From NCBI GenBank assembly GCA_914767715.1, contig OU612069.1:1054001-1118000 (forward strand): a DNA stretch of 64,000 nt, written 5' to 3'. The translations under genes were made by a program, and so were the position numbers. The notes beneath the pieces are model-generated. The model saw only the letters and a program-made list of their open reading frames with translations. It had not been told where the DNA came from and did not search any database. Shown piece by piece: positions 37,405 through 51,590 of this stretch (its first letter is position 1; each line of letters begins with the position of its first letter). The DNA is from Membranipora membranacea. Lineage: Eukaryota; Bryozoa; Gymnolaemata; Cheilostomatida; Membraniporidae.

Positions 37405-37483
37405 CTGTAGGTAAGGTAAGGTATCTGGAAGTGTGCTTGTCTTTTAAAACATGGTCTGCAAACATTTTATTTGATGTGTCTGC

Positions 37484-37676
37484 TGTGGAGTAGTCCTATC
37501 ATAAGGTTTGTTGTCATGTTGTCATATATGTACTTTGTACATGTATCTTGGAGTTGTCCTCTCTGTACATACTAAGGAGTTACCATCAGCTACCCTGACC
37601 TATATATGACAGAGACTGACTTGACCGTGGACTGCCTTATATCTTACCATCCTGATAAGAACCCAACTTCGCCACA
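37484..37676 (+). repeat. 5' LTR (193 bp)
   Basis: Begins TGTGGAGTAGTCC and ends TTCGCCACA, matching the 3' LTR at 39681-39927 except for scattered changes and the lack of a segment of about 54 bases that follows GACCGTG in the 3' copy. It contains the palindromic TGTACTTTGTACATGTA core and a TATATATGAC stretch. Confidence 0.9.
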
Positions 37677-37735
37677 TGGTATCAGTTGTGAGATATACTT
37701 AGGAGAGGTGAAGGTGTAGTGCTAGGAGAAGTGAA

Positions 37736-37880
37736 GGTGAGGTGTAGAGGAGAAGGTGAGGTGTAGAGGAGAAGGTGAGGTGTAGAGGAGAATGAGAGGA
37801 GAAGGAGAGATGAAGAGGAGAAGTGAGGAGGTGAATGAGTAGGAGATAAGGTGTTATTGAGGAGAGGAGTAAGGAGAAAA
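37736..37880. repeat. purine-rich tandem repeats in the LTR element leader
   Basis: Imperfect repeats of GAGAAGGTGAGGTGTAGAG units, about 19-20 bp each and degenerating to the right. They lie between the primer-binding site and the gag start. Confidence 0.7.
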
Positions 37881-38138
37881 GGTGTAGAAGAGGTGTTACG
37901 GCGAGTTACTAACTAGGAGTGGAAAGCCCTAGTTTAGGTGAGGAGGAAGCGTTGCCAAGGTGTGTGAGAAGTGAAACATCCAAAAATCAAACAACAAGAG
38001 ATATTTTCCTCCATCTCTGTTCACAAATTTTGGCTGGAAATTCGAGTAAAAGTTTTCTTTGTGTTCTTGAATACAATTTGAACTTGTGTCGCTTGGGTAT
38101 ACCCTAGCTTACTATTGTATAGGTTGTACACTGGTGCC

Positions 38139-39411
38139 ATGGCTAGTTTCTTTGCTAGTCTACCTGTGTTTGTTGTAGACTCATCCAATGTCCATGGGTC
38201 ATTTAAGCGGTGGTCTGTTGAGTTTAATCTGGCTTTAAGAATGAAGTCGATTGAACTTGGCTATGACATCGAAGAAGTGACTACTAGCACTGGTGGTTCT
38301 AGAGTTACCGAAAAAGTGAGGGTGCCTCGCTTCGGTGAAGATGCAAAGCTGGCGTCTTTGCTCTGGTGTATGGGCAGTGATGCTCGTGAAGTAGTGTCAT
38401 CGCTTGGTGTTGACTTGTTTTCCACATCTTTGGAGTTCTTAGATGTGTGGAACTTGTTGAGAGAACACTTTGAGCATGATGAGTCTGAGTATGTTAAGTT
38501 GGACAAGTTTGTTACCTGTCAACAACTTGACAATGAAGATGAACGCGCTTATCTTCTGCGTGTTGAAGGACTGAGTAGACAATGTGATTTCTCTGGTGGC
38601 AATGTCAGAGAGAGATTTGCATTGTTGATCACAGTAAGAGGTGTGCGTAACTCAAAATTGAAGTTTGAGATGATGGCTGATGATGAGTTGAACTGGGTCA
38701 AGATCAACAAAGTGTTAAGGGCAAGACTAGCTGCGCAAGAGTCTTTGAATGCCTTAAATAGATTGGACTCGACTTATGCGCTGTCAGAGAGTAAATAGGT
38801 CCCTGCTAAAATACCTGTTAAAGTTGAAGTGCACGCTGAGTCTAGTGTAGTTTGTGATCCAATCAATGTTGTACCAAATATTACTGTTATACAGGAGCGT
38901 GTTGGTGAAGTAAAGTGTAGTCCACACCGAGAGAGAAGTGATGAAGTGATGAGAGTAGTGTAAGTAAAACTTATGATGATGCTTATAACCATTCTAATCG
39001 AGGTTCTCACAACAAGAGGTTATGTAGTGACAACCATCGTTATAATGGTGATGGTGGAAGTGATCATGATTATAACCCTTCACCTGACCGTGGAAGGAGG
39101 TATGTAAGTCATAGTAGTAGTCAGCATTCTGGCTGTTATATATATGTCATAAAAATGATCATATTGCGCGTTACTGTCCTGAAGGCCGGTGTTTCAGATG
39201 TCAAAGGATGTCACATCACCAGCAGGATTGTACTGATGTTTATAGATGTAGGTTTTGTTTGCGTGAAGGCGTCTCAGCAAGAGATTGCAGTTGTAGAGTA
39301 CATGGGAGCTCAGACCGAAGGTACAAAGAGCGAACTAAAAGAAAGTCATGTGATGACCGCTCTCCACCTAGGCGGAGCTCAGGTAGTAGTGATAGTAATT
39401 GGCGGAGATAA
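38139..39411 (+). pseudogene. Gag-like protein with CCHC zinc knuckles, broken
   Basis: The likely ATG is at 38139 (MASFFASLPVF); the frame is open from 38115. Residues about 20-220 match the retrotransposon Gag pattern: F-x-x-W...L, AKLASLLWCMGSDAREVV, FLDVWNLLREHF, a Y/F-x-x-x-x-Q segment, RAYLLRVEGLSRQCDF and RGVRN. A TAG at 38796-38798 interrupts a frame that otherwise continues for about 50 codons. A frame change follows near 38945. At about 39139-39147 a short TATATATA tract carries two extra bases that break the first knuckle. After the breaks two C-x2-C-x4-H-x4-C knuckles are recognisable, and a third has Val in place of His. The tail is Arg/Ser-rich and ends at 39411. The element lies next to an unrelated host gene on the other strand. 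Confidence 0.75.
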
Positions 39412-39680
39412 CTTCCCTCTGTTAATTCCACCCTAGTGAAGAGCTGTTGTCACCTTGTAAGTAAGCAAACTTGTTTTAAGTTGACATCCTTTCCGCTTTT
39501 CGTTATTGCTTGTGTGATTGCTGACATTTGTCGGTAGTCTCCATAGTTGTGTGTTAACCCTGATGTTGGGCCACAGAGTATGAGTAAACATCCCTTTCTC
39601 AAAGAAAGGGCATGTGACGTCTCTCAACCCTGTCAGGGTTATAGAGGATGTGTCCCTATACCCTTATAATAGTAAGGGCA

Positions 39681-39927
39681 TGTGGAGTAGTCCTATCATG
39701 AGGTTTGTTGTCATGTTTTCATACATGTACTTTGTACATGTATCTTGGAGTTGTCCTCTCTGTACATACTAAGGAGTTACCATCAGCAACCTGACCTATA
39801 TATGACAGAGACTGCCTTGACCGTGACCTTGATTGAAGAGACACACATGGGCACTTGCCTACTGACTTTCATGGTGAGTGGACTGCCTTATATCTTGCCA
39901 TCCTGATAAGAACCCAACTTCGCCACA
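39681..39927 (+). repeat. 3' LTR (247 bp)
   Basis: Longer than the 5' LTR by a block of about 54 bases between TTGACCGTG and GTGGACTGCC. Short direct repeats at the block edges suggest the 5' copy lost it by slippage rather than the 3' copy gaining it. Confidence 0.9.
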
Positions 39928-40078
39928 TCTGCAGAACAAGTTGTAGTGGTGGAGAGATATTGCAAATGTTTGGTATCGAGGCGCCACCACAGAGGGAACT
40001 AACTTGTTCTAGCAGAGATGTGGGTTTGTTGTTATTGTGTATCCAAAAGATTCAAAGCTCTACATAGTACAAAGCATT

Positions 40079-40490
40079 CAGAGGCGTATATTCTAAAAAA
40101 TTTCACTCACTGACTTTTTAGAGTTGAGCATAATGATCGGGACAGCCCGATCCACACGCCGTAGGCGTGACGGGGAGGGTGTGGGAGGGGCGCTTAAGCG
40201 CCCTGCCACACGGAAATTTTTGCATAGCGGTAGCAAAATAGTGCAAGCAGAGAGGTAATTCAATAGCTCACTGAGCTGTTGGGTACTTTCAGAAAACAAC
40301 TCAATAGCAGTAGAAGATTACGGTAAAAATGCTCCAGTTATAAAGCATTAATTTGAAAAAAAATGTCCTCAATGGGATTCGAACCCACAACAATCTCATT
40401 TACAGTGATTAATAGGCAGACACTCTACACACTGAGCTATTCAGCCACTCATGAAATTCCGTGGGCCGTGAGTGCTAATATACGCCACTG
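40079..40490. mobile_element. hAT-type MITE (412 bp) with tRNA-like insert
   Basis: Terminal inverted repeats CAGAGGCGTATATT (left) and CAGTGGCGTATATT (right, read inward) are flanked by a perfect 8-bp target duplication AAAGCATT at 40071-40078 and 40491-40498. An 8-bp duplication with CAG-type ends is characteristic of the hAT superfamily. No transposase is encoded. Inside are a 16-bp perfect palindrome (GGGCGCTTAAGCGCCC, 40188-40203) and a tRNA-like Pol III cassette on the minus strand. It lies 150 bases past the LTR retrotransposon. Confidence 0.88.
40368..40450 (-). other. tRNA-like Pol III cassette inside the MITE
   Basis: On the minus strand an A box (TAGCTCAGTGTGTAGAGTG, plus 40421-40439) and a perfect B box (GGGTTCGAATCCC, plus 40374-40386) are about 35-40 bases apart. 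The D stem (GCTC/GAGT) and T stem (GTGGG/CCCAT) pair, but the acceptor ends do not and no regular anticodon stem forms. So it is a tRNA-derived promoter or pseudo-tRNA rather than a working tRNA gene. Confidence 0.6.
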
Positions 40491-40498
40491 AAAGCATT

Positions 40499-43400
40499 AG
40501 TGCTACAAAAAACTGAATGTTCTGGTGTATTGATATCCACCCGAGTCTTCGTTTGTGTGTGAGATGGTTCCAGTCTAGTATGCATAGGCTTCATGACAGA
40601 CCTACAAAATCTCAGGACTTCCTCACAACCTTTTGAGATGTCACAAGACTGCTCTCAACGTCCCAAGACTTGACCATTGGGCACTTGACCACAAGTCTGC
40701 ACCAACTGGTACCGAAGAAGCCTGTGTTCCAGGGCAAATGGTCAACTGTATTTTAAACACACTTCAGAAGGAATGTGATGGGAATGCAATACCGTCCCTG
40801 GACCAGGGGGTAAACCAGTATACTAACTCAGTTAGTATGCTGGTATACTGTAAGAACATTATCATCATGCACTCTGCTTTGACAACATTACAAAATCAAG
40901 TACACCTATGCTGTAGTATGTTGGATAGGCCCTGGGGGCCGATGTCAGGGAGATATGCCCCAATGAGAGTTGTGTAACAAAAGGCCTTTTGTTTGGTGAA
41001 CAAAGGAGTACAATGCCAGGCAAAGTGTGCTTGTCTGAATGCATGTTGGATTCATGTGATTGCATGCTGGGGCGCGTGTATGCTAGGCTCAGCTCTCTAC
41101 TTTTGCTACACTCATTTGTGGGTATACACAATCCACCCGCTGCTTCGATATGTAGGAACCACTGGTAAAGGGTATTTCACAACTGTACTTTATTTTGTAA
41201 TGACTGAACCAATGGAGTTAAATAAACCTTTGACCATAGGCTTTTAACTCTTGCCTGTCTTGACACACTTTGAAAGCCTGTAGTTAATAAATTAGCCCAA
41301 TCAATCAATGACTTCCAACTCTCTTGGTCTAATCTAATGATAACATTGAGATTTACTCAATCAAGGAGCAGCGGGGCTGTCACCTTCCAGTCATTTATTG
41401 ATATGACTGGACTGGTACTGAAAGGTGACACATTCATGTACAGTGTAAGCATGTCTTGACAAGAGTCAGAGGTGAAGTTAGTTGAAAGTTCTTACATGGA
41501 TGAACTGAACACTCTGTTTGTTTTCATTTAGGGAGTGACTTGACAAATGTAGCACAGACTGAGCTAACTGATGAAGGGAGAGCAATAATTACAGTTCAAT
41601 TTATTTTGTTTGTTGTGGGCTGAGCCACACAGATCAGTCTGCGCATGTGCGAACTGATGAGGCATACGTTTGTCACAAGGCTATCTACCGTTGACGAAAG
41701 CGGCCACACTTTTCAACAGGAAACCGGATGTTTGTTTTGGCCAAATTTTCCTTTTTCTTCAAAAATATATTATTGCTAAGCGGAACCGGATGTCTTGTAA
41801 ATCTTAAATAAAAGAAATTTCAAACAATTTTTATTTTATTTTAATTCTGAGTTTAGATCTTTACCTTTACCGGGTACTGTTTAATTCAGCCAAATAGGAA
41901 GGATAGGATTTTTTTTATTCCTGTAAAGATTTGGAAAAATGGTGTGTTTTTATCATCATCCATATCACTTTGTTCCTGTAAATTGATATAACAAACTATG
42001 ATTATTGAACAACAAGTAAACTGCTATTCTTCAATCACTGTTAGGTAGGTGTTTCTTTTTGCTATTACTTACAATCAATTACAACTCAATAGCTAGCCAG
42101 TGGAGTGAGTGTTGTAACTTATTGTTATGTATGTGTAACTCTAACCATGCTCTAACTGTGTAGGTGTAACCATTGTTGTTGACTGAGTGACTGGCTCTTT
42201 TTTGAACTTGGTACTTGTTCTGCTAGGTTATCTGCACTACTAGTACCTACAAGCTACAACTTCGCATTTGGAGGCACAACCCTATCCCTTCTCCGCAAAA
42301 CATTCATTCATTGGCATGCATGCATCATTCATGGCAGCCACTAGACTAGCTACTAACTGGGAGGCTTCATATCCATTCCACATCATGCTCAAGTTTTACA
42401 ATTTTACATCATGATGATTGCAGCTCCATATACATCCTTGTTGACAAAAGATGACTGACTGTACATGGTGTTGATGCATGTAATGAATTTGAAGGTGACA
42501 TGCAGGTCCTAATCCTAATAAGATATTTGATGGAAGGCCAACTTTAAGTGTAGGCTTTTTTGTTGGCCCAGGAAGCTCTGCACAACAGCAATTTCTTTAT
42601 GAACAGCGAGGTAGCTTGGCAAGGTTCTGAATGCGTGATAAAATGTTTACAGTTATGGTTTCTGTCTTTGCCATTCTCCGTGATTTCATTTCACTCTAAA
42701 CATGACTACTCAATGACAGAATCCTCCACTCTAAACATGACTACTCGATGACAAAATCCTTGTAGATCGTTTTCCAAGTTTTCATGACATGTGTTACACT
42801 TTGTCGACAGGCATGTCTCAGACTCTGCAAGATGGAATGACCTTCTTTGAAAGCTGAAACAGATATCAGGAATGCAAATATCTTGGCAAAGGGAACATAA
42901 ATTGCTTTTGTGATCATTCTTCTTCATACAGGTAATGTATTGTCGATTCAAACTCATTCACAGTGCGTTTGTACATAATTATGACAAAATGGAATATTGG
43001 TAAATAGCCTATTGTACCTAAAGATACTGCAACTCACATCACCTATGCAATATGATTCTTACCATAGAAGTGAAGAGACCTGATATAGGTTGCAATGAAT
43101 GAGTTTTGGACATCCTAAACACAATTACAAACCTTTGTAAGTTATGACATGTTCCGCATCTCTCCACCGTTTATTTGAATGTGACTCTTCATCCTCATAG
43201 GGCGTCTGTATCACATTCTACTCTCAATCTGAAGGCATTTTATTTCATTGTCACTGTGGCGTCAGAAGCATCAACCACGAGGATGACAAAAGGTTCGCTG
43301 CTGATGCTGCTGCTCCTGTACTAAAGTCGCAAAAGCTTTTGTTTGAAATCTAAATCTGTTTACGGTGCATTTCAGTTTACTGATGGTTGATCATACGTTT

Positions 43401-43618
43401 GACTCAGTGCATTTCAGTTTTACTGATGGTTGATCATAGGTTTGGCACCTAATGTTTGCCAAATAAAAAGTTAATATGGCATTTCATTCAACCACATCCC
43501 AATCACATTGGGAAATTATTGACAATAGAATACCACCACCACCACGAACCCGGCAAAGTTTGAGCACATAGTTGTATGCATGTTGAAACTTCAGTTTTCG
43601 TTAATTTTCTGTTTATAG
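40499..43618. other. mostly non-coding stretch
   Basis: Holds the promoter-like element at 41640-41795 and a hairpin at 41367-41430 (TGTCACCTT ... AAGGTGACA with an inner CCAGTCAT/ATGACTGG pair). No exon with recognisable content. The 114-codon ORF at 40633-40977 has no family resemblance and no partner. Confidence 0.35.
41640..41795 (+). promoter_or_regulatory. promoter-like element, copy 1 (NRF-1-like and ETS-like sites)
   Basis: TGCGCATGTGCG at 41640-41651 resembles an NRF-1 site. The segment 41681-41795 is repeated inverted at 48744-48856. Both copies share a nearly identical stretch of about 48 bases from TACCGTTGACG to GGAAACCGGATG and then a second AACCGGAT site about 55 bases on. ACCGGAT is an ETS-type core. 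No downstream gene is identified on this strand, so function is inferred. Confidence 0.4.
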
Positions 43619-43796
43619 GGCCCAAACTACATTTGGTCAGTGAATGGACATGAGTATCTCGCTCAACCTTATGGTCTCTATATATATGGCATCATCGACA
43701 CGTTTAGTCGCAAAATAATGGCCATCACAGTACTGCAGGACAAGAAGATGGAAACAGTAGCAAAGTGGATGGTAACTGTTCTGTCTCACTATAATT
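43619..43796 (+). pseudogene. integrase-core-like exon with altered first acidic residue
   Basis: An AG acceptor (43617-43618) and a GTGAGTGA donor (43797) flank 178 nt encoding G-P-N-Y-I-W-S-V-N-G-H-E-Y-L, then YGLYIYGIIDTFSRKIMAI. This matches the integrase-core (DDE) domain found in many invertebrate transposon-derived proteins, where the pattern is G-P-N-x-x-W-x-x-D-G-H-x-K-L and later I-x-G-x-I-D-x-x-S-R. Here the first catalytic Asp is Asn (V-N-G). If not spliced, the frame stops at 43802-43804. No second and third catalytic blocks were found nearby. It is either a decayed transposon or an exon of a domesticated, catalytically dead gene. Confidence 0.5.
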
Positions 43797-43804
43797 GTGA
43801 GTGA

Positions 43805-44969
43805 TTGCAAATAAACTTCAACGGCACAAGCCACCGCATTTGTGTCTCAAACATCAAAATAGATTGATCATTATTACTTGTTGTGCAAGCTCTCATTTGA
43901 TCAATCCCTGGGTGAGGCTTTACCAAAAAAAAGTATATATCACACCAAAGTTCATAGTGCAGGGGAAGAAATACCCTTATTTTGCTTAGATCATTTCTGC
44001 AGAGCGGTGCATAACCTCATTTTCTATGTATACTCACTTTAGGTCGGCGAAATCATTTTATTTACTGCTTGACACCAAAGCAAATATTTCTTGAGTACAA
44101 ACTTGTGATGGATATGAAGACAGGCGTGCCATGATATTTTATCTGCATAATTTTATGATCAAACTGGGCAATTACAATGCTTTGTCAACTAAATTTTACC
44201 CTATTTTGTCAAAAAGTCGACCATACGCGTTCTTCATCATGTTTTTTGGTGTCTTAGATATGCCGAGAAAAAAGATGATAGATAAAGAGAGAGAGTGGAA
44301 TTTGTTGAAGGATAAGCTGAATATCATCCAGATGCTCCCCATTGTCTCAAAGACTTGACCGACATGTGCATTGTGACACGTAAGACTATTGCAGACATTA
44401 CAGACCGGCAGAAACAACAATCAACATTCATCATTCCAGTAGTTATCCTGTCCATGTACAGATATAGGTGTTATGTATTGACATCTAGTAAATAAAAACA
44501 ACTTAATAAGAGGTCTGCCAAAATATCCTACCTGCTTGGTTCGGACTCTGCTGTTATATGCTTTAACTATAAACATAATGTGCATCAGCTGGAACTTGCG
44601 CGTTTCAATTTGTGATAACATTCCTTTTTTAATAAATATACACACTAAAGAATGAATAAATTTCTACTCTATGTAAACCGATTGAGCTAGTTATCGTTTC
44701 TGTCCAAATAAGCGCTGGAGCTGTTCTATGTACTACTTAGTCATATCAAGTATCTATAGTTTATCAATTCCTTCTCCTTAGCATAGCCTCTTTGGTAGTC
44801 AATGTGGCTTCCACCTAACATTGTCCAATTCACACAAATGTCAAGCGGTCGGTCTCTATCTTCACTAACCATTTCCATCAAAAACCTGTAGACAGTTGGA
44901 GTGATCTGCTCCCAACAAAAGAGTAGATAACAACACAATATGTAAATCTGTTAAGTTTACTATGTACAT
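43805..44969. other. stretch without a firm gene
   Basis: A minus-strand open segment at about 44744-44907, starting after an AG acceptor-like site (TTGGGAGCAG), encodes 55 or so residues of ordinary composition (TPTVYRFLMEMVSED..., GGSHIDYQRGYAKEK). It may be a terminal exon of an unknown gene, but no partner exon was found. Confidence 0.25.
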
Positions 44970-44975
44970 TTTATT
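44970..44975 (-). terminator. candidate polyadenylation signal of the katanin gene
   Basis: AATAAA on the minus strand, about 80 bases after the katanin stop codon. A short 3' UTR is plausible. Confidence 0.45.
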
Positions 44976-45052
44976 GACTGGTAACGTGCAGTATGTATAA
45001 TAGGGAGTTTTAAGGAAATCGTTAATGGCATATCAACGGAACATAAACGGTT

Positions 45053-48488
<3,436 letters not shown>

Positions 48489-48743
48489 CTCTAGACTAGA
48501 GAGAAATTTCTTAAAAGACCACTCAATTGAGAAGCTTTACATTAAGTGAGCAGATACACCAACATGTAGTTTACACATTGCTCAATGATTTTCCCTGCAA
48601 TAAATAAACAATATCCGTTCAAGTTGAAAACCCTAAACTTGAGTGGAAAAAGAAATGGTATTCTTTAGATTGTAAATGGAAATGAAACAGACTGGAAATT
48701 CCAGAAGAAAAGAAATAATTTGACAAAAGAAAATACAAACACC

Positions 48744-48856
48744 AAATATCCGGTTCTGGTTACTAATATATTTTGGAGAATTAGGCTAAGAAAAACAAAA
48801 TGATAACATCCGGTTTCCTGTTGAAAAGTGTGGCCGCTTTCGTCAACGGTAGCTAT
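48744..48856 (-). promoter_or_regulatory. promoter-like element, copy 2, upstream of katanin
   Basis: Inverted copy of 41681-41795. It lies about 260-370 bases upstream of the katanin ATG and reads towards it. It keeps both ACCGGAT sites (AAACCGGATG and GAACCGGATA). A TTGCAG just upstream at about 48857-48862 could be a splice acceptor, so the element might be a 5' UTR exon rather than a promoter. Confidence 0.4.
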
Positions 48857-51590
48857 CCTGCAAGCAGAATGCACACAGATATTAAATATGTACTGTATTT
48901 TTATATCACATAGTGACAGTCAATATAATAACAATAATAAGCAGGTCAGGTCCACACTGATCACGTGATATACTATTGCATGTATATCTCTGATCGATAG
49001 AGAGTGAATTAATTCACTTAGCTTGAGTGCAGCTGAAATTCAGTATTTAGGAGACGTATGGATGATTACCCAAACTTTTGGATATACACTTATCATTTTC
49101 TCATTCTTTGTTAAAATACGCTAATTTATAGTTAGAAAATCTGATATCACCTTTTAACAGTTTTAGAAGAGCATTTAACACATGCTTTTGACAAGAAAAG
49201 TGACATCGAAACTGTGTATTGCTAGCCTAAGCTCAGAAGAGAGAACTAATAATGCAGAGCTAGGTAAAACTGTTTCGATCATGTCTGTTTCATAAACTTA
49301 AAGTTGTCTTCTTTTTTAGCCAAATGTAGGTGCTCAATATTTGCGACAGAAGCTCTATCGATCAGAGATACACATCATACTGCTTGCAGATCGACCTGAA
49401 TTGATTGGTGCACATGCGCAAAGTGGATACACATACTAATAGTGTAATCTCGAAATCAGTGTGGGTCAGGTCAGAGATAAGCCAATAGAATCGTATGTTA
49501 TTGTCATGTGATGTTTATTATCCATATGTAATAACATACATTCATAGTTTTCCTACTAAAAGAAAGAAGACAACTATTATAAAAGAGAAGAGAGTCAGTA
49601 TGCTGTGATAATATCATAGAGTTTTGTTTTGATAAATCATAAGAGAAAAAGTGCCTAAAAATAGAATAAGTGAGTCTTATTTATGCTTTAGCTAGTTCAA
49701 ATACATCCCTACCCGAGGCTACAATCTTCAGAAAAACCCTAAGAACAAACATTCCTACCCTAGAGGAGAACCTCAAAGCTGGCTAACAACATCAACAGAT
49801 TTATCTGCAGTGTTTGGAGAATATTCCACATGTCTTAAACTGTTCAAACCTAAACAGCTAAGAGCTTGAACCAATACAGAATTCTCCCTGATGTGCCATT
49901 TTGTTCGTCAATATCATCTATATCATTACTGAGGAGAGGGCAGATAGATATATGAACGTTTTGCACAATGTGGCGTCTTCAGCTACCAGAAGGGTTCAGC
50001 ATACCAACTATGACTCAGAGAAGAATAACACACTGCATTTTAAGTTACTTTATTTAGATCAACTCTAGCAAAGTGGTAAACTAAACATTAAAAAAACAGA
50101 CAAATAAAACAGTATAAATTGCGTAATTATTATTCTACATTGTTAGCAACATGGATGGTAGTCAGTGAGAGTCATACAGTCTGAGCAAACAAACAGCAGG
50201 TTAACAGAATATTGCATTCAAACATAATTCCTTATTACATGCGGCGAATGTGCTCAGACTATGGGTAGAAAATATAAACTTTTTTTGGATGAAAACAGTT
50301 GGTAGAAAAATTTGGTTTAAATAACAGAAACTCGATTTAAAGACACAACATTCAAGTCACAATTACGCTTTGACCCTTCCGTGACTAGCTTCTGTCAATC
50401 TAAATTGGTCCAATAACAGGAATCTTTTGAAAGTGGAGTTTTCCCTACGACTTCTTATACAAAATAACAATACATTACAGCGGGTTCGGAGATTATTTGG
50501 ATATAAATATTCAGCTTGGTCATATCATGTTTAAAACAATTTTAGTTACATAAGTGTAAAAAACAACTTGTAAATGGATTATAAATTTCGTATTAAATGT
50601 TTAAGAATTATGTCCCTACAGTTATGTCACAATAACCCATCATACAAAGTGTTTGCAAGCGGAGGGAGATATCCGACAAAACTACAGTAATTAATTCTCA
50701 ATGGCGTGGAATAGAGCTGCATTAGTTTAGAAAACCATGGCCTCAGAAGTTATCATAGACTGTCCAATGGCAGAGCAGCAATCTGAGTATCACCCAATCA
50801 GGTTACATGATAGAAGATTTGTGACAGATCATTGGCAGAGAGCATTGAGTTACTCGGTTACACTGGTTCTTCTCTCCTGCTCGATCGCTGTAATGGAACA
50901 ATACAACACTATGAACATACTGTATAAAACAATAGTGTAACAGAATTGATAAGTTATCACTGGGTTGACTGCTCAGGGTTCCATATTTGGCTCTGGATAT
51001 GAGAATCAAAGTACAAAGACCAGTCCAGTGGTATCTCAAATATGGTAATGTATGATAAGAATATGTTAATAGTAACCACTTAACTCTGAATCTCCATACT
51101 GAGTTAATACTAGACATCAAGGCTAGTGGGATACAGTGATGGTCTAAAAGGATAATGCCGCCTAAGTGAAAGCGATAACATTGTTGAACTGGCTACCTTT
51201 TACAGAATTTGAAAAAAATTGCTGCTTTGATTGTAGTTGTGCAGGTGGAGGGGGGGGGGGTGGTTGTGCAGGTGGGCGGGGGTATTTTGTGGCGTTTCAC
51301 TATCAACCACCCTCTACATTTCAATATTGCTGGGGCTCCAACTAAATTAAGACTAACACTGACCATCTGCAACTTCTGAGGTGAACATTGCCCGTATGAT
51401 CTGCCTAAGATTCGAATCGTGAGGTTAGACCCTAATGAAAGCTAATTATATTCTCTGCACCACTGGGCTCAATTGACGCCCCAGGTGTGCTCCGACCGGC
51501 CTGCAAACTGAGAACAACTTGGCACCAAATATGGCGGACGCGCCCTTAAGGCACTGTTATTTCTCAGTCTTCGGAGACAGACTTGCGATT
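48857..51590. other. non-coding stretch between thymosin and katanin
   Basis: No exon found that would supply a katanin MIT domain. A segment at 48961-49028 (GATATACTATTGCATGTATATCTCTG...TAGAGAGTGAA) repeats one at 4202-4262. A G-rich run lies at 51247-51285, and a tRNA-like fragment at 51405-51475. Confidence 0.4.
51405..51475 (-). mobile_element. tRNA-like SINE fragment (weak)
   Basis: On the minus strand an A-box-like CAGTGGTGCAGAGAATATAATTAGC is followed by CGATTCGAATC, a B-box-like core, about 30 bases later. Likely a decayed SINE head. Confidence 0.35.

Larger units (their letters stand above)
37484..39927 (+). mobile_element. gag-only LTR retrotransposon with intact ends (2.44 kb)
   Basis: Direct repeats at 37484-37676 and 39681-39927, TG...CA termini, and a perfect 5-bp target duplication TCTGC at 37479-37483 and 39928-39932 define a complete insertion. 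Directly after the 5' LTR comes TGGTATCAG (37677-37685), shaped like a primer-binding site complementary to a tRNA 3' end. The interior encodes only a Gag-like protein and CCHC zinc knuckles. No protease, reverse transcriptase, RNase H or integrase is present before the 3' LTR. The Gag pattern suggests Ty3/Gypsy affinity, though this is weak without pol. It is a non-autonomous element that would need enzymes from a related copy. Confidence 0.88.

Noticed and set aside
40368-40450. Functional tRNA gene inside the MITE
   Set aside because: A and B boxes are present, but the acceptor strands do not pair and no regular anticodon arm forms.
44741-44938. Minus-strand ORF of 65 codons with a plausible acceptor
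   Set aside because: Composition is coding-like, but no partner exon or family was recognised; too weak to call a gene.
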